NCBI GenBank assembly: GCA_040506775.1
Contig: JBEVWC010000017.1
Coordinates: forward strand, 1 to 64,000
DNA from: Thiodiazotropha sp040506775
GTDB lineage: Bacteria > Pseudomonadota > Gammaproteobacteria > Chromatiales > Chromatiaceae
Length of the DNA: 64,000 nucleotides
Direction of reading: 5' to 3'
Part shown: positions 6,079 through 16,892 of the stretch, one piece after another
Position numbering within the stretch: the stretch's first letter is position 1
How the letters are laid out: each line of letters opens with the position of its first letter
Position numbers and translations under genes: made by a program
Notes under the pieces: generated by a model
Told to the model about the DNA's origin: nothing
Seen by the model: the letters and a program-made list of their open reading frames with translations, nothing else
The model's database searches: none

Positions 6079-7104
6079 ATGAAACCGCAACCCATGCTTA
6101 TAGGCCAATTCCGTCTCAGCCTGCTGACCGCACTGCTCGCCTTCTGCGTGATCCTGGTGGGCGCCTACGTGCGCCTCTCGGATGCCGGACTGGGCTGCCC
6201 CGACTGGCCGGGCTGCTACGGCCAGATGGTGGTTCCCGACGCCCTGCCCGCGAGCCACCCGGACGATCCCTCGCAAACCCGGCCCCTGCACCGGGGCAAG
6301 GCCTGGAAGGAGATGATTCATCGCTACTTGGCGGGGACCCTGGGGCTGATGATCCTGCTGCTCGCGGTGCTCGCCTGGCGCAACCGGGCCGACCCGGATC
6401 AACCCCGGCTGCTCCCGGGTCTGCTGCTGGGACTGGTGACCCTGCAGGCGGCGCTCGGCATGTGGACCGTGACCCTGCTGGTGAAACCGGCCATCGTCAC
6501 CGCCCACCTGCTGGGGGGATTCGCCACCTTCGTGCTGCTGGTGCTGCTGGCGCTGCGTTTGCGCCAAACACCGTTGCTCGCCCCCCAGGGCCAGTCATCG
6601 GGCCAGTCACCGGGACTTCGCCGGCATGCCCGGATCGCCCTGCTGGTGCTGATCCTGCAGATCACCCTCGGCGGCTGGACCAGCACCAATTATGCCGCCC
6701 TGGGGTGCACCGACTTTCCCCAATGTCATGCCGGTCAGTGGTGGCCGCAAACCGATTTCAGCGAGGCCTTCACCCTGTGGCGCGGGCTCGGGATCAATTA
6801 CGAATTCGGGGTGCTGGAACACGACGCCCGCGCCGCGATTCACCTCACCCACCGGATCGGGGCGCTGCTGACCCTGCTGGTGGTCGGCAGCCTGGGCCTG
6901 CGCCTGTGGCGGCAGCCCGCTCCCGGGTTGCGTCGCCTGGGTGGTCTTGCACTGCTGTTGCTGACCCTGCAGATCGTACTCGGGATCAGCAATGTGCTGG
7001 CGCAACTGCCGCTGCCGGTGGCGGTAGCGCACAACGGGGTCGCCGCGCTGCTGCTGCTCAGCCTGACCCTGCTCAACCGGAGGGAAAGCCACCATGAAGC
7101 CTGA
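6079..7104 (+). CDS. ctaA: heme A synthase (COX15/CtaA family)
   Basis: About 341 residues with eight membrane helices in two four-helix halves. It oxidises heme O to heme A in the inner membrane. Signature residues are visible: the cysteine pairs GLGCPDWPGC (first periplasmic loop) and GCTDFPQC (second half), and heme-binding histidines in HRYLAGTLG, TAHLLGG, LTHRIGALL and VAHNGVAALL. ATG at 6079 is preferred over a GTG one codon earlier. The gene overlaps the downstream sco gene by eleven bases and is divergent from the oxidase-like gene, so the three probably form one maturation module and imply an a-type heme somewhere in the cell. Confidence 0.93.
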   Translation: MKPQPMLIGQFRLSLLTALLAFCVILVGAYVRLSDAGLGCPDWPGCYGQMVVPDALPASHPDDPSQTRPLHRGKAWKEMIHRYLAGTLGLMILLLAVLAWRNRADPDQPRLLPGLLLGLVTLQAALGMWTVTLLVKPAIVTAHLLGGFATFVLLVLLALRLRQTPLLAPQGQSSGQSPGLRRHARIALLVLILQITLGGWTSTNYAALGCTDFPQCHAGQWWPQTDFSEAFTLWRGLGINYEFGVLEHDARAAIHLTHRIGALLTLLVVGSLGLRLWRQPAPGLRRLGGLALLLLTLQIVLGISNVLAQLPLPVAVAHNGVAALLLLSLTLLNRRESHHEA

Positions 7105-7747
7105 GCGACGAAACGCTCCCATCATAGCGGGTGCGCTGCTCGGCCTGGCGTTGCTGCTGGTCGCCTGGTTTCTGCGCACCCCGCCCCCCTTGCCGGAACC
7201 TCCGAGACTCGAGTCCGCCACCCTGTTGCCGGAGTTGCGCCCCCTGCCCCCCTTCGCCCTGAAGGACGACCAGAACCAGCGATTCGACAACCGGCGTCTG
7301 CTCGGCCACTGGACCCTGCTCAGCTTCGGTTACACCCACTGTCCCGACATCTGCCCCACCACCCTCGCGACCCTGGCGGAGATGAAGCGCCAACTGCCCC
7401 CGGAAACCGCAGCCGTGCCCCTGGAAATCGGTTTCGTCTCCATCGACCCGGAGCGGGACGATGCACGGATGCTGGCTGATTACGTGGACTATTTCGATCC
7501 CGCGTTCATTGGCATCCTTGGCGACCCCGCCGATCTCGACACCCTGACCCGTCCCCTCGGCATCCTCTACCGCAAGGTGGTCACCGAGGGCAGTGCCCTG
7601 AAGTATGTGATGGATCACTCCGCCTCGTTGATCCTGCTCGATCCCCAGGGCCGTTACTGCGCCCTCTTCAGCCCGCCCCATGAGGCCGGTCAGATGGCCA
7701 GGGACCTGCAAACCATTCTGCACAGCCGATACTGCGAGGCCGGATGA
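7094..7747 (+). CDS. SCO1/SenC/PrrC family copper chaperone
   Basis: A 217-residue membrane-anchored thioredoxin-fold protein. The N-terminal helix (about 8-27) anchors it to the inner membrane. The copper site is THCPDICPTT (CxxxC) and the distal histidine is in VMDHSASLILLDP. SCO proteins deliver copper to, or reduce the cysteines of, the CuA or CuB centre of oxidases. It overlaps ctaA by eleven bases, so the two are translationally coupled. The nearby subunit I seems to lack a normal CuB site and no CuA subunit is adjacent, so the target may lie elsewhere in the genome. Confidence 0.93.
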   Translation: MKPERRNAPIIAGALLGLALLLVAWFLRTPPPLPEPPRLESATLLPELRPLPPFALKDDQNQRFDNRRLLGHWTLLSFGYTHCPDICPTTLATLAEMKRQLPPETAAVPLEIGFVSIDPERDDARMLADYVDYFDPAFIGILGDPADLDTLTRPLGILYRKVVTEGSALKYVMDHSASLILLDPQGRYCALFSPPHEAGQMARDLQTILHSRYCEAG

Positions 7748-7978
7748 TCCCAGCCCCAGGGCGACTTCCTTCGCTGCACGGCTAGACCGTGCGGGGCTCT
7801 CCGCTTCGCCGCCCGCGCAACCCTGAGGCGGTGATTCATATCAGGATGAACACAACCCGGGATTCACCCAACCGTCGCCGGGAAATTGACTACACTATGT
7901 AATGTTGACCGGCCGCCCACAGCCGGATGACACGACAGAATAACAATCAAACCGAACAGAGACGGGGTAACGGGTTTA

Positions 7979-8305
7979 ATGGAAGAGTCACTGCAACGGT
8001 TACTCGATGCCGAAGCCAAAGCACAACAGATTCACCAGAAAGCGGACGATCAGCGCGAACGCATGATTCACGAGGCCCTGCAGGAGGCCAAGGCCAAGGA
8101 ATCCCAGTTCGAATCGCGCATTCCCGAACTGCACCACAGTTTCATGGAAAAGGCTGAATCCCGTGCGGAACAGACCATCGCGGAAATGAAGAAACGTTTC
8201 AACGAACGACACGCGCAACTTCGCGAGTATGCGGAGTCCCGGGAGCAGGATGCCCTTGATGCGGCGTTTGCAGTGCTGATTGACCCGAATGCGGATGAGG
8301 ACTGA
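7979..8305 (+). CDS. ntpF: V/A-type ATPase subunit H (peripheral stalk, NtpF/AhaH-like)
   Basis: A 108-residue, highly charged, almost wholly helical protein (long coiled coil from residue 3 to about 90, rich in E, K, Q and A). It resembles the H/G stalk subunit, which pairs with subunit E to make the peripheral stators. It is the first gene of a nine-gene operon and starts 6 to 150 bases upstream of the other subunits' spacing pattern, with a 230-base leader before it. The low-complexity sequence alone would be weak evidence; the position at the head of the ATPase operon makes the call solid. Confidence 0.8.
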   Translation: MEESLQRLLDAEAKAQQIHQKADDQRERMIHEALQEAKAKESQFESRIPELHHSFMEKAESRAEQTIAEMKKRFNERHAQLREYAESREQDALDAAFAVLIDPNADED

Positions 8306-8428
8306 CGCACGCCTGGGCAGAGTGAGCGGCATTTTGCGGGTGTTTGTACCGGCAGGGTCCGTCTTTCAAATCCGCCCTGACAGAGCCATCCAACCCGGCC
8401 GGTCGGCAGCGGGGGGAGGCCCCTTGTC

Positions 8429-9490
8429 ATGAGTGCGCCGCGCAATCACGCCTATCTGAAAACCCGGGTGAGCATTTTCGCCTCCCGACTGATCTCCCCC
8501 GAAGATGTGGCGCGCCTGAAACAGATGTCACTCCGCCAACTCGGCGAAAGCTACGGCCTGCTGCCGATTTTCGAACAGGAACTCAGCACCGGCCAGAAGA
8601 GCGGGTTTGTGGAACAGGCCCTGATTCAGAACCTGATGGACGAACTCCTGGTGCTGCTCAGACCCCTCAGCGGCCACGCCCGGGGACTGCTGCTGTACTG
8701 GCCGCGCAAATATGAGCTGTACAACCTGAAGACCCTGATCCGTGGCAAGCTGCACCATCTGCCGATGCAGGAGATCCGCCACAACCTGTATGCCCTGCCG
8801 GAGAATATCCGCCTGCCCCACGAGTCCCTGCTGCAGGCGGAAAATGTGCTGGAGATGCTGCGTCTGCTGGAACAGGGTCCCTACTCACAGATCGCCCGCC
8901 AGGCACGTCTGGTGTTCGAGGAACATCATGAGAACTTCTCCCTGGGTGCGGCCATCGACCGGCTCTACTACACCGGCATGCTGGCCCGCGCCAACATGAC
9001 CGACAGCAAGGACACCCGGGGCCTGAAGAAGGCCATCGGCAGCATGATCGACCGGCAGAACATCCTCTGGATGATGCGCTATCGCCTGGTCTACCACTTC
9101 GCGCCCAGTGAGGCCTACTACCTGTTGATTCCCTACGGTGGACAGATTCAGCGCAACAATCTGCTGGAACTGGCCAACCTGGATAGCCTCGAGGCCATCA
9201 TCGATCATCTCCCGGAGCCGTTCCAGTCACTCCTGGCAGGGGTCGCCCACATCACCGAAGTGCGCCAGCGACTCGACCGCTGGGTGGCCCATGAACTGCA
9301 TAAGCTGATGCGCAACAGCCAGGATGCCGTGGTCTCGGCGTTGTGCTACCTGATGATTCGCGACATGGATATCTGGCGGCTCTATGCCATCATCCAGAGC
9401 AAGCTGCTGGAGATGGATCCGGCGCTGCTCAACGAAGCAGTCCCGAGTGGCTATGATGGTTCCGCGATGAGTCATGAGGAGGTGGCATGA
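8429..9490 (+). CDS. ntpC: V/A-type ATPase subunit C (V-type d subunit)
   Basis: The 353-residue, all-helical protein matches the C/d subunit, a funnel-shaped socket that couples the rotor stalk (D and F) to the membrane K ring. It has the family's pattern of three repeated helical bundles with aromatic and charged patches (for example YWPRKYELYNLKTLIRGKL around residue 90). The ATG at 8429 is preceded by a strong GGAGG. It lies 123 bases after subunit H and 36 bases before subunit I. Confidence 0.85.
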   Translation: MSAPRNHAYLKTRVSIFASRLISPEDVARLKQMSLRQLGESYGLLPIFEQELSTGQKSGFVEQALIQNLMDELLVLLRPLSGHARGLLLYWPRKYELYNLKTLIRGKLHHLPMQEIRHNLYALPENIRLPHESLLQAENVLEMLRLLEQGPYSQIARQARLVFEEHHENFSLGAAIDRLYYTGMLARANMTDSKDTRGLKKAIGSMIDRQNILWMMRYRLVYHFAPSEAYYLLIPYGGQIQRNNLLELANLDSLEAIIDHLPEPFQSLLAGVAHITEVRQRLDRWVAHELHKLMRNSQDAVVSALCYLMIRDMDIWRLYAIIQSKLLEMDPALLNEAVPSGYDGSAMSHEEVA

Positions 9491-9526
9491 CCCCGCGCCC
9501 CGGCCACACAATCGAGGTAATCCGGC

Positions 9527-11404
9527 ATGTTTAGCGCGTTGCCGATGAAACACATCAACATCAAGGTGCTGACCGACGATCTGCCCAGCGCTTCGGTGAT
9601 CCTGGCGGGACTCAACAGCTTCAGCCCGGACAACCGGCCCTATGAGGAATCCGCCCTGCCGACGATTCCCGGGCAGGATTTCCGCGAGCTGTACAACCAG
9701 GCCAAGACACGCTTCGACAAGATTGCCGCGCTGGTAAATTTCAAACCCGCGCCTTTCGACGGGGATGTCACGCCGATCTCCGAGGAACAGCTGGCCGCCT
9801 CCAACCAATGGCTGGGCAAAGCCTGGGAGACCGGCTCCGACTTCGAGGAACGCCAACGCAACCTCACCGAGTCCTACCGCAACATCGATCAGCTGAAGGC
9901 CACCCTGGCTAATTTCAGCAACCTGACCATCGACCTGGGACAGCTGCAGCAGGACCAGCCGTTTCTTGATATTTTGATCGGCATGGTGCCCACCCCCCGC
10001 CTGTCACAGCTCAAGGATGCCCTGGGGCTCGACGGTTACCTGCTGTTCCCCTTCCTGCAGGGTGAAAAAGAGAGTCATGTGGTCATCGTCGGCGCCAAGC
10101 AGCCCGGCCCCTCCCGGCTCAAATCCATGCTCGACACGGCGGGATTCCGCTCCCAGGACATCCCACCGGAGCTCCACTCTTCGCCCGAGACGGCCAAGGC
10201 CCGGCTCGACGAACGGCGCGCGGCCACGGAACACTCGGAGCAAGAGCTCAATGAGTCGATCCAAAAGTGGCGCGCCGAGGTGCTGGATGACCTGGAGCGG
10301 GTTGCCCGCACCCTGCACCTGGCAACCCCCTACATGGCCCTCGGTGAAGCCGCCCGTCAGAGTGGCGAACTGTCACGTCTGCAGGGCTGGGTTCCGGCCC
10401 AGGACCTCCCCCGGGTGACCTCGGCGCTGAAGGAAAAACTGCTCGACCCGTTTGTCCTGGAAAGCCGCGATCCACTGCCCGAGGAGCGCTCCCTGGTACC
10501 CTCGGTGATGCGCCATAACCGGCTCCTGAAACCCTTCTCCCAACTGGTCATGCAATACGGCGTGCCCCGCTACGGTGAGGTCAATCCCACTCACCTGTTC
10601 GCCCTCACCTACATCTTCATGTTCGGCATGATGTTCGGTGATGTGGGGCATGGCGCAGTGATTCTCGGGGTTTCCATATGGATGCGCCGCAAGCTGGGTG
10701 GCTTCACACCCTTCGGCATTGCCGCAGGGATCTCCTCCATGCTGTTCGGGGCACTCTACGGCAGCATCTTCGGTTTCGAACACCTGTTCCATCCGCTGTG
10801 GATCGCCCCACTCAGCGATCCGCTCTACATGCTCGGGGTGGCCCTGATGTGGGGCATCGGCTTCATCTTCCTCGCCTCGCTGCTGAACATCTTCAACCAC
10901 CTGGTACAGGGTGACCGCCTGGGCGCCCTGTTCGGCGACAACGGTCTGCTTTCGCTGCTGCTCTACATCGGTCTGCTCGGCACCGGTTACAGCCTCTACG
11001 CCAACGGATCGGTGGGCGGCCTGTGGGCCACCCTGGCGATCCTCTCGCTGGTCGGCATCTTCGCCCACAAGCTGATCGAACAGGAGGCGCCGATCGGCGA
11101 GCGCCTGCTGGTGGCGTTCATCGAAACCTTCGAGACCATCACCGGCTACGCCTCCAACACCCTGTCGTTCCTGCGTGTGGCCGCATTCAGCCTGAATCAC
11201 GTGGCACTCGCCATCGCAGTGTTCACCCTGGCCGGCATGATGGGCCAGACCGGCCACTGGATCACGGTGGTGCTGGGTAATGTCTTCATCCTGGTCCTGG
11301 AAGGCCTGATCGTCGCCATCCAGGTCCTGCGTCTGGAGTTTTACGAAGGGTTCTCGCGCTTCTATGCGGGGGATGGGAAGGCGTTTAAGCCACTCACACT
11401 TTGA
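9527..11404 (+). CDS. ntpI: V/A-type ATPase subunit I (stator membrane subunit a)
   Basis: A 625-residue protein with a large cytoplasmic N-terminal half (to about residue 340, with coiled-coil arms) and a C-terminal membrane half of seven or eight helices. The motif FGMMFGDVGHGAVIL (about 364-378) and the helix NTLSFLRVAAFSLNHVALA (about 543-561) carry the conserved arginine R550 expected to face the ion-binding glutamate of subunit K. It forms the ion half-channels and binds the peripheral stalks. A long inverted repeat follows the stop codon before subunit K. Confidence 0.92.
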   Translation: MFSALPMKHINIKVLTDDLPSASVILAGLNSFSPDNRPYEESALPTIPGQDFRELYNQAKTRFDKIAALVNFKPAPFDGDVTPISEEQLAASNQWLGKAWETGSDFEERQRNLTESYRNIDQLKATLANFSNLTIDLGQLQQDQPFLDILIGMVPTPRLSQLKDALGLDGYLLFPFLQGEKESHVVIVGAKQPGPSRLKSMLDTAGFRSQDIPPELHSSPETAKARLDERRAATEHSEQELNESIQKWRAEVLDDLERVARTLHLATPYMALGEAARQSGELSRLQGWVPAQDLPRVTSALKEKLLDPFVLESRDPLPEERSLVPSVMRHNRLLKPFSQLVMQYGVPRYGEVNPTHLFALTYIFMFGMMFGDVGHGAVILGVSIWMRRKLGGFTPFGIAAGISSMLFGALYGSIFGFEHLFHPLWIAPLSDPLYMLGVALMWGIGFIFLASLLNIFNHLVQGDRLGALFGDNGLLSLLLYIGLLGTGYSLYANGSVGGLWATLAILSLVGIFAHKLIEQEAPIGERLLVAFIETFETITGYASNTLSFLRVAAFSLNHVALAIAVFTLAGMMGQTGHWITVVLGNVFILVLEGLIVAIQVLRLEFYEGFSRFYAGDGKAFKPLTL

Positions 11405-11409
11405 CTAAA

Positions 11410-11539
11410 GAGTTTTGAGTTATGAGTTTTTAGTTTTGAGTTAACCTGGCCAGTCAGCGCTTGGTTACTTGTTGATTCAAACAGGCATGAGCGAAGCGAA
11501 TACCACAACTCAAAACTCATAACTAAAAACTAAAAACTC
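11410..11539. repeat. long AT-rich inverted repeat between ntpI and ntpK
   Basis: Two arms of roughly 33 bases, built of AGTTTTGAGTTATGAG-like and AACTCAAAACTCATAAC-like text, lie at about 11410-11442 and 11507-11539, separated by a 64-base spacer. The arms are themselves made of repeated AAAACT/AGTTTT units, which makes them slippage-prone. Their base composition differs sharply from the GC-rich genes on either side. They can fold into a hairpin in the operon mRNA just ahead of the subunit K ribosome site. Confidence 0.8.
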
Positions 11540-11560
11540 ACCGAAAAACAGGAGATCAAC

Positions 11561-12001
11561 ATGTATTGGCTAATCGCAGTAATGACCTTGGGCATCATGG
11601 GCCTGATCATCACCGGCATCATCATGGAGATGCAACCGGCCAAGGCGGCCCGGCCCTGGTTCAAACCCACGATCGGCATCAATCTGGTGGTGTTCGTTGC
11701 GGCCCAGGCGGCGCTGATGTTCCTCGGGGTGCAGGATGTCATGGCTGCGGTGGAGCCCGCGATGGAAGGCGGCGGTGAGATCTCCATCGGTCTCGGCCTG
11801 GGTATCATCGGCGTGGGCATCCCCACCGCCTTGAGCACCATCGGCGCGGGCATCGCGGTGGGACCGATCGGCGCCGCTTCCCTGGCAGTGCTGGCGGAGA
11901 AACCGGAGATTTTCGGTCGTACCCTGATCTACCTGGGACTGGCCGAGGGTATCGCGATCTACGGTCTGGTCATGAGTATCCTGCTGCTGGATAAGATCTA
12001 A
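11561..12001 (+). CDS. ntpK: V/A-type ATPase subunit K (membrane rotor c subunit)
   Basis: A 146-residue membrane protein with four helices. The last two (about 77-112 and 121-143) are the glycine-rich c-type hairpin: IGAGIAVGPIGAASLAV, then LAEGIAIYGLV with the ion-binding glutamate E129. The first two hydrophobic stretches (1-22 and 38-60) lack the glycine pattern, so the protein seems to carry one functional hairpin and one carboxylate. K forms the rotor ring turned by H+ or Na+. An AGGAG-type site precedes the ATG. The serine/threonine and glutamine content near E129 does not decide between H+ and Na+ by eye. Confidence 0.9.
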   Translation: MYWLIAVMTLGIMGLIITGIIMEMQPAKAARPWFKPTIGINLVVFVAAQAALMFLGVQDVMAAVEPAMEGGGEISIGLGLGIIGVGIPTALSTIGAGIAVGPIGAASLAVLAEKPEIFGRTLIYLGLAEGIAIYGLVMSILLLDKI

Positions 12002-12007
12002 ACGAAC

Positions 12008-12331
12008 ATGTCTGAAACCCCCAATCACAGCGTCAGAAACATCTTCGTCGGCGGGCATGCCCTGACCGACGGTTTCAGGCTGATCGGTTTCGAGACGCTC
12101 ACGGACCCGGATGCGGAGCGACTGGACAAACTCCTCGTTTCGCTGATGCGCGAAAAGCAGCGGGCGCTGCTGATCATCGAACAGTCGGTCAGCCGGATCG
12201 ACTCCAAGCTGCTGCAGCAGATTCGCGATGAGGGGGGGCATATCGTGCTCACCGAGGTTCCGTCCCTGCACAGCCCTGAGGATTTTCAGTCAGAGCTGGA
12301 CGAAACCCTGAAACAACTGACCGGCGGCTAA
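12008..12331 (+). CDS. ntpG: V/A-type ATPase subunit F (central stalk)
   Basis: A 107-residue alpha/beta protein with the Rossmann-like pattern of subunit F: strand near NIFVGGHALTDGFRLIGFE, strand ALLIIEQSVSRI (about 55-66), and a C-terminal helix. F binds subunit D in the rotor stalk and modulates ATPase activity. It starts seven bases after the K stop and 14 bases before the next gene. Confidence 0.88.
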   Translation: MSETPNHSVRNIFVGGHALTDGFRLIGFETLTDPDAERLDKLLVSLMREKQRALLIIEQSVSRIDSKLLQQIRDEGGHIVLTEVPSLHSPEDFQSELDETLKQLTGG

Positions 12332-12345
12332 CCGAGGTAAACCAA

Positions 12346-12978
12346 GTGAACCAGGTCGAAGAACTCGAGAAAGCGATCCTGGACCGGGCCGAGCTGATGG
12401 CCAAAGAGTGCCACAGCCGCGCCGAGGCGGGACGCAAGAACATCCTCCGCGAGGCCAGCGAACGGCTGCAGCTGCGCGAAGAGAAAGAGACCCTGCTGGC
12501 CAAATCGCTGGCGGACCGGGCCTACCTGCGCAAGGTCCAGGCGGACGAACTGAAACTGCACAGCAAGATGGACCACATGCGCTGGAACCTGGTGCAGGTG
12601 GTGGTCGAGCGGCTCGAACAGCGCATGCGCGAGCTGTGCCAGGACGAGACCCGCTACTTCCAGCTGCTGCGGGAGCTCCTCGCGCAGGCTGCGCGCCACA
12701 TCGATGCGCCGGAGTTGCGGGTGCGGTTCAATGCCGACGACCGGCACCGTCTGAAACCGGAATGGGAAAAACTCACCGCGGGTCTCGACCCGACCAAGTC
12801 GTTTCAACTCGACAACACCACCATCGAAACCCTGGGCGGCTGTCTGATCACCACCCCGGACGAACGGGTTCAGATCGACCACACCTTCGAGGGTCGGCTG
12901 AGCCGGCTGGAACGTAAGATCCACCAGGCCCTGGTTGAACGGCTGCTGCCGTCCCTGGGGGATGGACAGGCGCGGTGA
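12346..12978 (+). CDS. ntpE: V/A-type ATPase subunit E (peripheral stalk)
   Basis: The 210-residue protein has a long N-terminal helix with alanine and charged residues (1-100), pairing partner of subunit H, and a C-terminal mixed domain (DNTTIETLGGCLITTPDERV around 148-167) that holds on to the A3B3 head. The length is normal for the family. The start codon is GTG at 12346 following an AGG-rich leader. A hairpin-forming repeat separates it from subunit A. Confidence 0.85.
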   Translation: MNQVEELEKAILDRAELMAKECHSRAEAGRKNILREASERLQLREEKETLLAKSLADRAYLRKVQADELKLHSKMDHMRWNLVQVVVERLEQRMRELCQDETRYFQLLRELLAQAARHIDAPELRVRFNADDRHRLKPEWEKLTAGLDPTKSFQLDNTTIETLGGCLITTPDERVQIDHTFEGRLSRLERKIHQALVERLLPSLGDGQAR

Positions 12979-12995
12979 ACCGACATCAACACAGG

Positions 12996-13078
12996 GTAGC
13001 CCGGATGCAGCGAAGCGGAGTCCGGGACAGAACAGGCCACAGACCCACCCGGATTCCGCTTCGCTCCATCCGGGCTAC
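12996..13078. repeat. REP-like inverted repeat between ntpE and ntpA
   Basis: GTAGCCCGGATGCAGCGAAG (from 12996 to 13026) and its near-complement ending TCCATCCGGGCTAC (13048-13078) face each other across about 20 bases. This 'gtagcccggat...atccgggctac' palindrome is a common intergenic repeat of gammaproteobacteria. Here it lies inside an operon, directly upstream of the catalytic subunit gene, and would form a strong stem-loop in the mRNA. Confidence 0.88.
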
Positions 13079-13087
13079 AGGCACAGC

Positions 13088-14892
<1,805 letters not shown>

Positions 14893-14896
<4 letters not shown>

Positions 14897-16272
14897 GCGC
14901 CAAGGAGTATCGAACCGCCTCCTCCGCCCGGGGCGGCCTGTTGACCGTCGCCAACGTACCCAACATCGCCTTCGGCGACCGGGTGCGGATCCGCGATCAG
15001 CAGGGCAACACCCGCAACGGTCAGGTCATCCGCACCTCGGATGAAGAGGTACTGATCCAGGTCTTCGAGGGCACCACGGAGCTCGATCTGGAGAACACCT
15101 GGGTGCGTTTTCTCGACGAACCGGTGGAGATCGGTCTCTCCCCGGAGATCCTGGGACGGGTGTTCAACGGCCTGGGGGAACCCCGGGACTATCGTCCGCC
15201 CATCGTCTCCGACCTGCGCCGCAGCATCAGCGCCTCCGCCTTCAACCCGGCGGCGCGCACCTATCCCCGGGAGTTCATCCAGACCGGCGTGTCCACCATC
15301 GACGGGCTCAACTCCCTGGTGCGGGGACAGAAGCTGCCGATCTTCTCCGCCTCCGGTCTGCCGCATAACCGCCTGGCCGCGCAGATCGTACGCCAGGCCA
15401 AGCTGCCCGACGACGACAGCCGCTTCTCGGTGGTGTTCGCCGCGATGGGCGTCTCCTATGCCGACGCGCGTTTCTTCCAGGAGGAGTTCGCCTCCTCAGG
15501 TGTACTGGGCAACGTGGTGATGTTCGTCAACATGGCCGACGACCCGCCGGTGGAACGCCTTACCCTGCCGCGTATGGCGCTCACCGCCGCCGAATACCTG
15601 GCCTTCGATCTCGACCGCCACGTACTGGTGGTAATGACCGATATGACCCACTACGCCGAGGCCCTGCGCGAGGTCGCCACCGCCAAGGGCGACGTACCGG
15701 CGCGCAAGGGCTACCCCGGCTATCTCTACTCCGACCTGGCGGAGATCTATGAGCGTTCCGGGCGCATCAAGGACCGCCATGGTTCGATCACCCTGGTGCC
15801 GGTGCTGAGCATGCCCAGTGACGACATCACCCACCCGATCCCCGACCTCACCGGTTACATCACCGAAGGCCAGATCGTGCTCAGCCGCGAGTTGCACAAC
15901 CAGGGTATCTACCCGCCGGTGCATATCTCACCATCGCTTTCACGTCTGATGAAGGACGGCATCGGCAAGGACTTCACCCGGGAAGACCACCCGCACGTCT
16001 CCAACCAGCTCTATGCCCTCTACGCGCGGGCCCTGGAAACCCGCAACCTGGCCTCGATCATCGGCGCCGACGAGCTCTCCGCCCGGGACCGCCGCTACCT
16101 GGAATTCGCCGACGCCTTCGAGCAACGCTTCGTGCGTCAGAGCGAGGAGGAGGACCGCAGCATCGATGAGACCCTCAATCTGGCCTGGGACCTGCTCTCG
16201 GTATTCCCACCCCAGGCGCTGACCCGGGTCAACGAAACCGAAATCGCCAAGTATCATCGGCACAGCGCATGA
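14893..16272 (+). CDS. ntpB: V/A-type ATPase regulatory subunit B
   Basis: A 459-residue non-catalytic subunit. It has the family's barrel (residues 1-75), the motif GVSTIDGLNSLVRGQKLPIF near 135-155 where the P-loop is degenerate, and conserved GYPGYLYSDLAEIYERSGR near 275-293. B completes the nucleotide pockets at the A-B interfaces. It overlaps subunit A at the start and subunit D at the end by four bases each, so A, B and D are translationally coupled. Confidence 0.95.
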
Positions 16273-16892
16273 CCGGCAAACGCATCAAGGCGGCCCCGAC
16301 CAAGAACACCCTGCTGAATCTCAAACGGCAGCTCAACTTCCTGGATCAGGGCCACAGTCTTTTGGAACGCAAGCGGGAACTGCTCACCCGCCTGGTCTAC
16401 CAGCGCATCGCCGAATACCGGGAGATCCGCGACCAGGCCCACCAGGCGGTGAAACAGGCCTACCACTGGCTCAGCCTGTTGCAGATGCGCATGGGCAGCC
16501 GCGCGATCAACCAGAGCGCCCTGGGCATCCAGCAGGTTCTGGAACTGAAGATCCTGCCACGACGCAATCTCGGGGTGGAGTTCCCCTCGGTCAGCGGAGA
16601 GGTAAAACCGCTCCGTCCGGTGGGCCTGCTCGGCACCGACCCGAGCTTCGACGACACCCGCAAATACTTCGCCGAAGCCTCCCTGCTGCTGGCCAAGATG
16701 GGCGAGGTCTCGATGAGCCTCAACCGCCTGATCGCCGAGCAGCGCAAGGCCCAGAAGCGGGTCAACGCGTTGCGTTACAACATCATTCCCCAGTACCGCA
16801 ACACCATAAAGTTCATCGAAAACGCTCTCGAGGAAGAGGAGCGTAATGCGCTGTTTCAGGTGAAGGTACTGAGAGAGCAGGAGCGGATTTAA
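16269..16892 (+). CDS. ntpD: V/A-type ATPase subunit D (central rotor shaft)
   Basis: The 207-residue protein is formed by two long helices (about 15-75 and 130-200) that make the coiled-coil shaft, with the typical opening APTKNTLLNLKRQLNFLDQG and the ALRYNIIPQYRNTIKFIENA region near 175-194. It rotates inside the A3B3 head and joins F and C. It is the last gene of the operon; no U-rich terminator is seen, but a repeat-rich intergenic region follows. Confidence 0.92.
   Translation: MTGKRIKAAPTKNTLLNLKRQLNFLDQGHSLLERKRELLTRLVYQRIAEYREIRDQAHQAVKQAYHWLSLLQMRMGSRAINQSALGIQQVLELKILPRRNLGVEFPSVSGEVKPLRPVGLLGTDPSFDDTRKYFAEASLLLAKMGEVSMSLNRLIAEQRKAQKRVNALRYNIIPQYRNTIKFIENALEEEERNALFQVKVLREQERI

Noticed and set aside
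12935..13087. A longer N-terminus for ATPase subunit A (51 extra residues)
   Set aside because: The extra residues translate the REP-like repeat between the genes and have no counterpart in the family; the start at 13088 fits the usual N-terminus.
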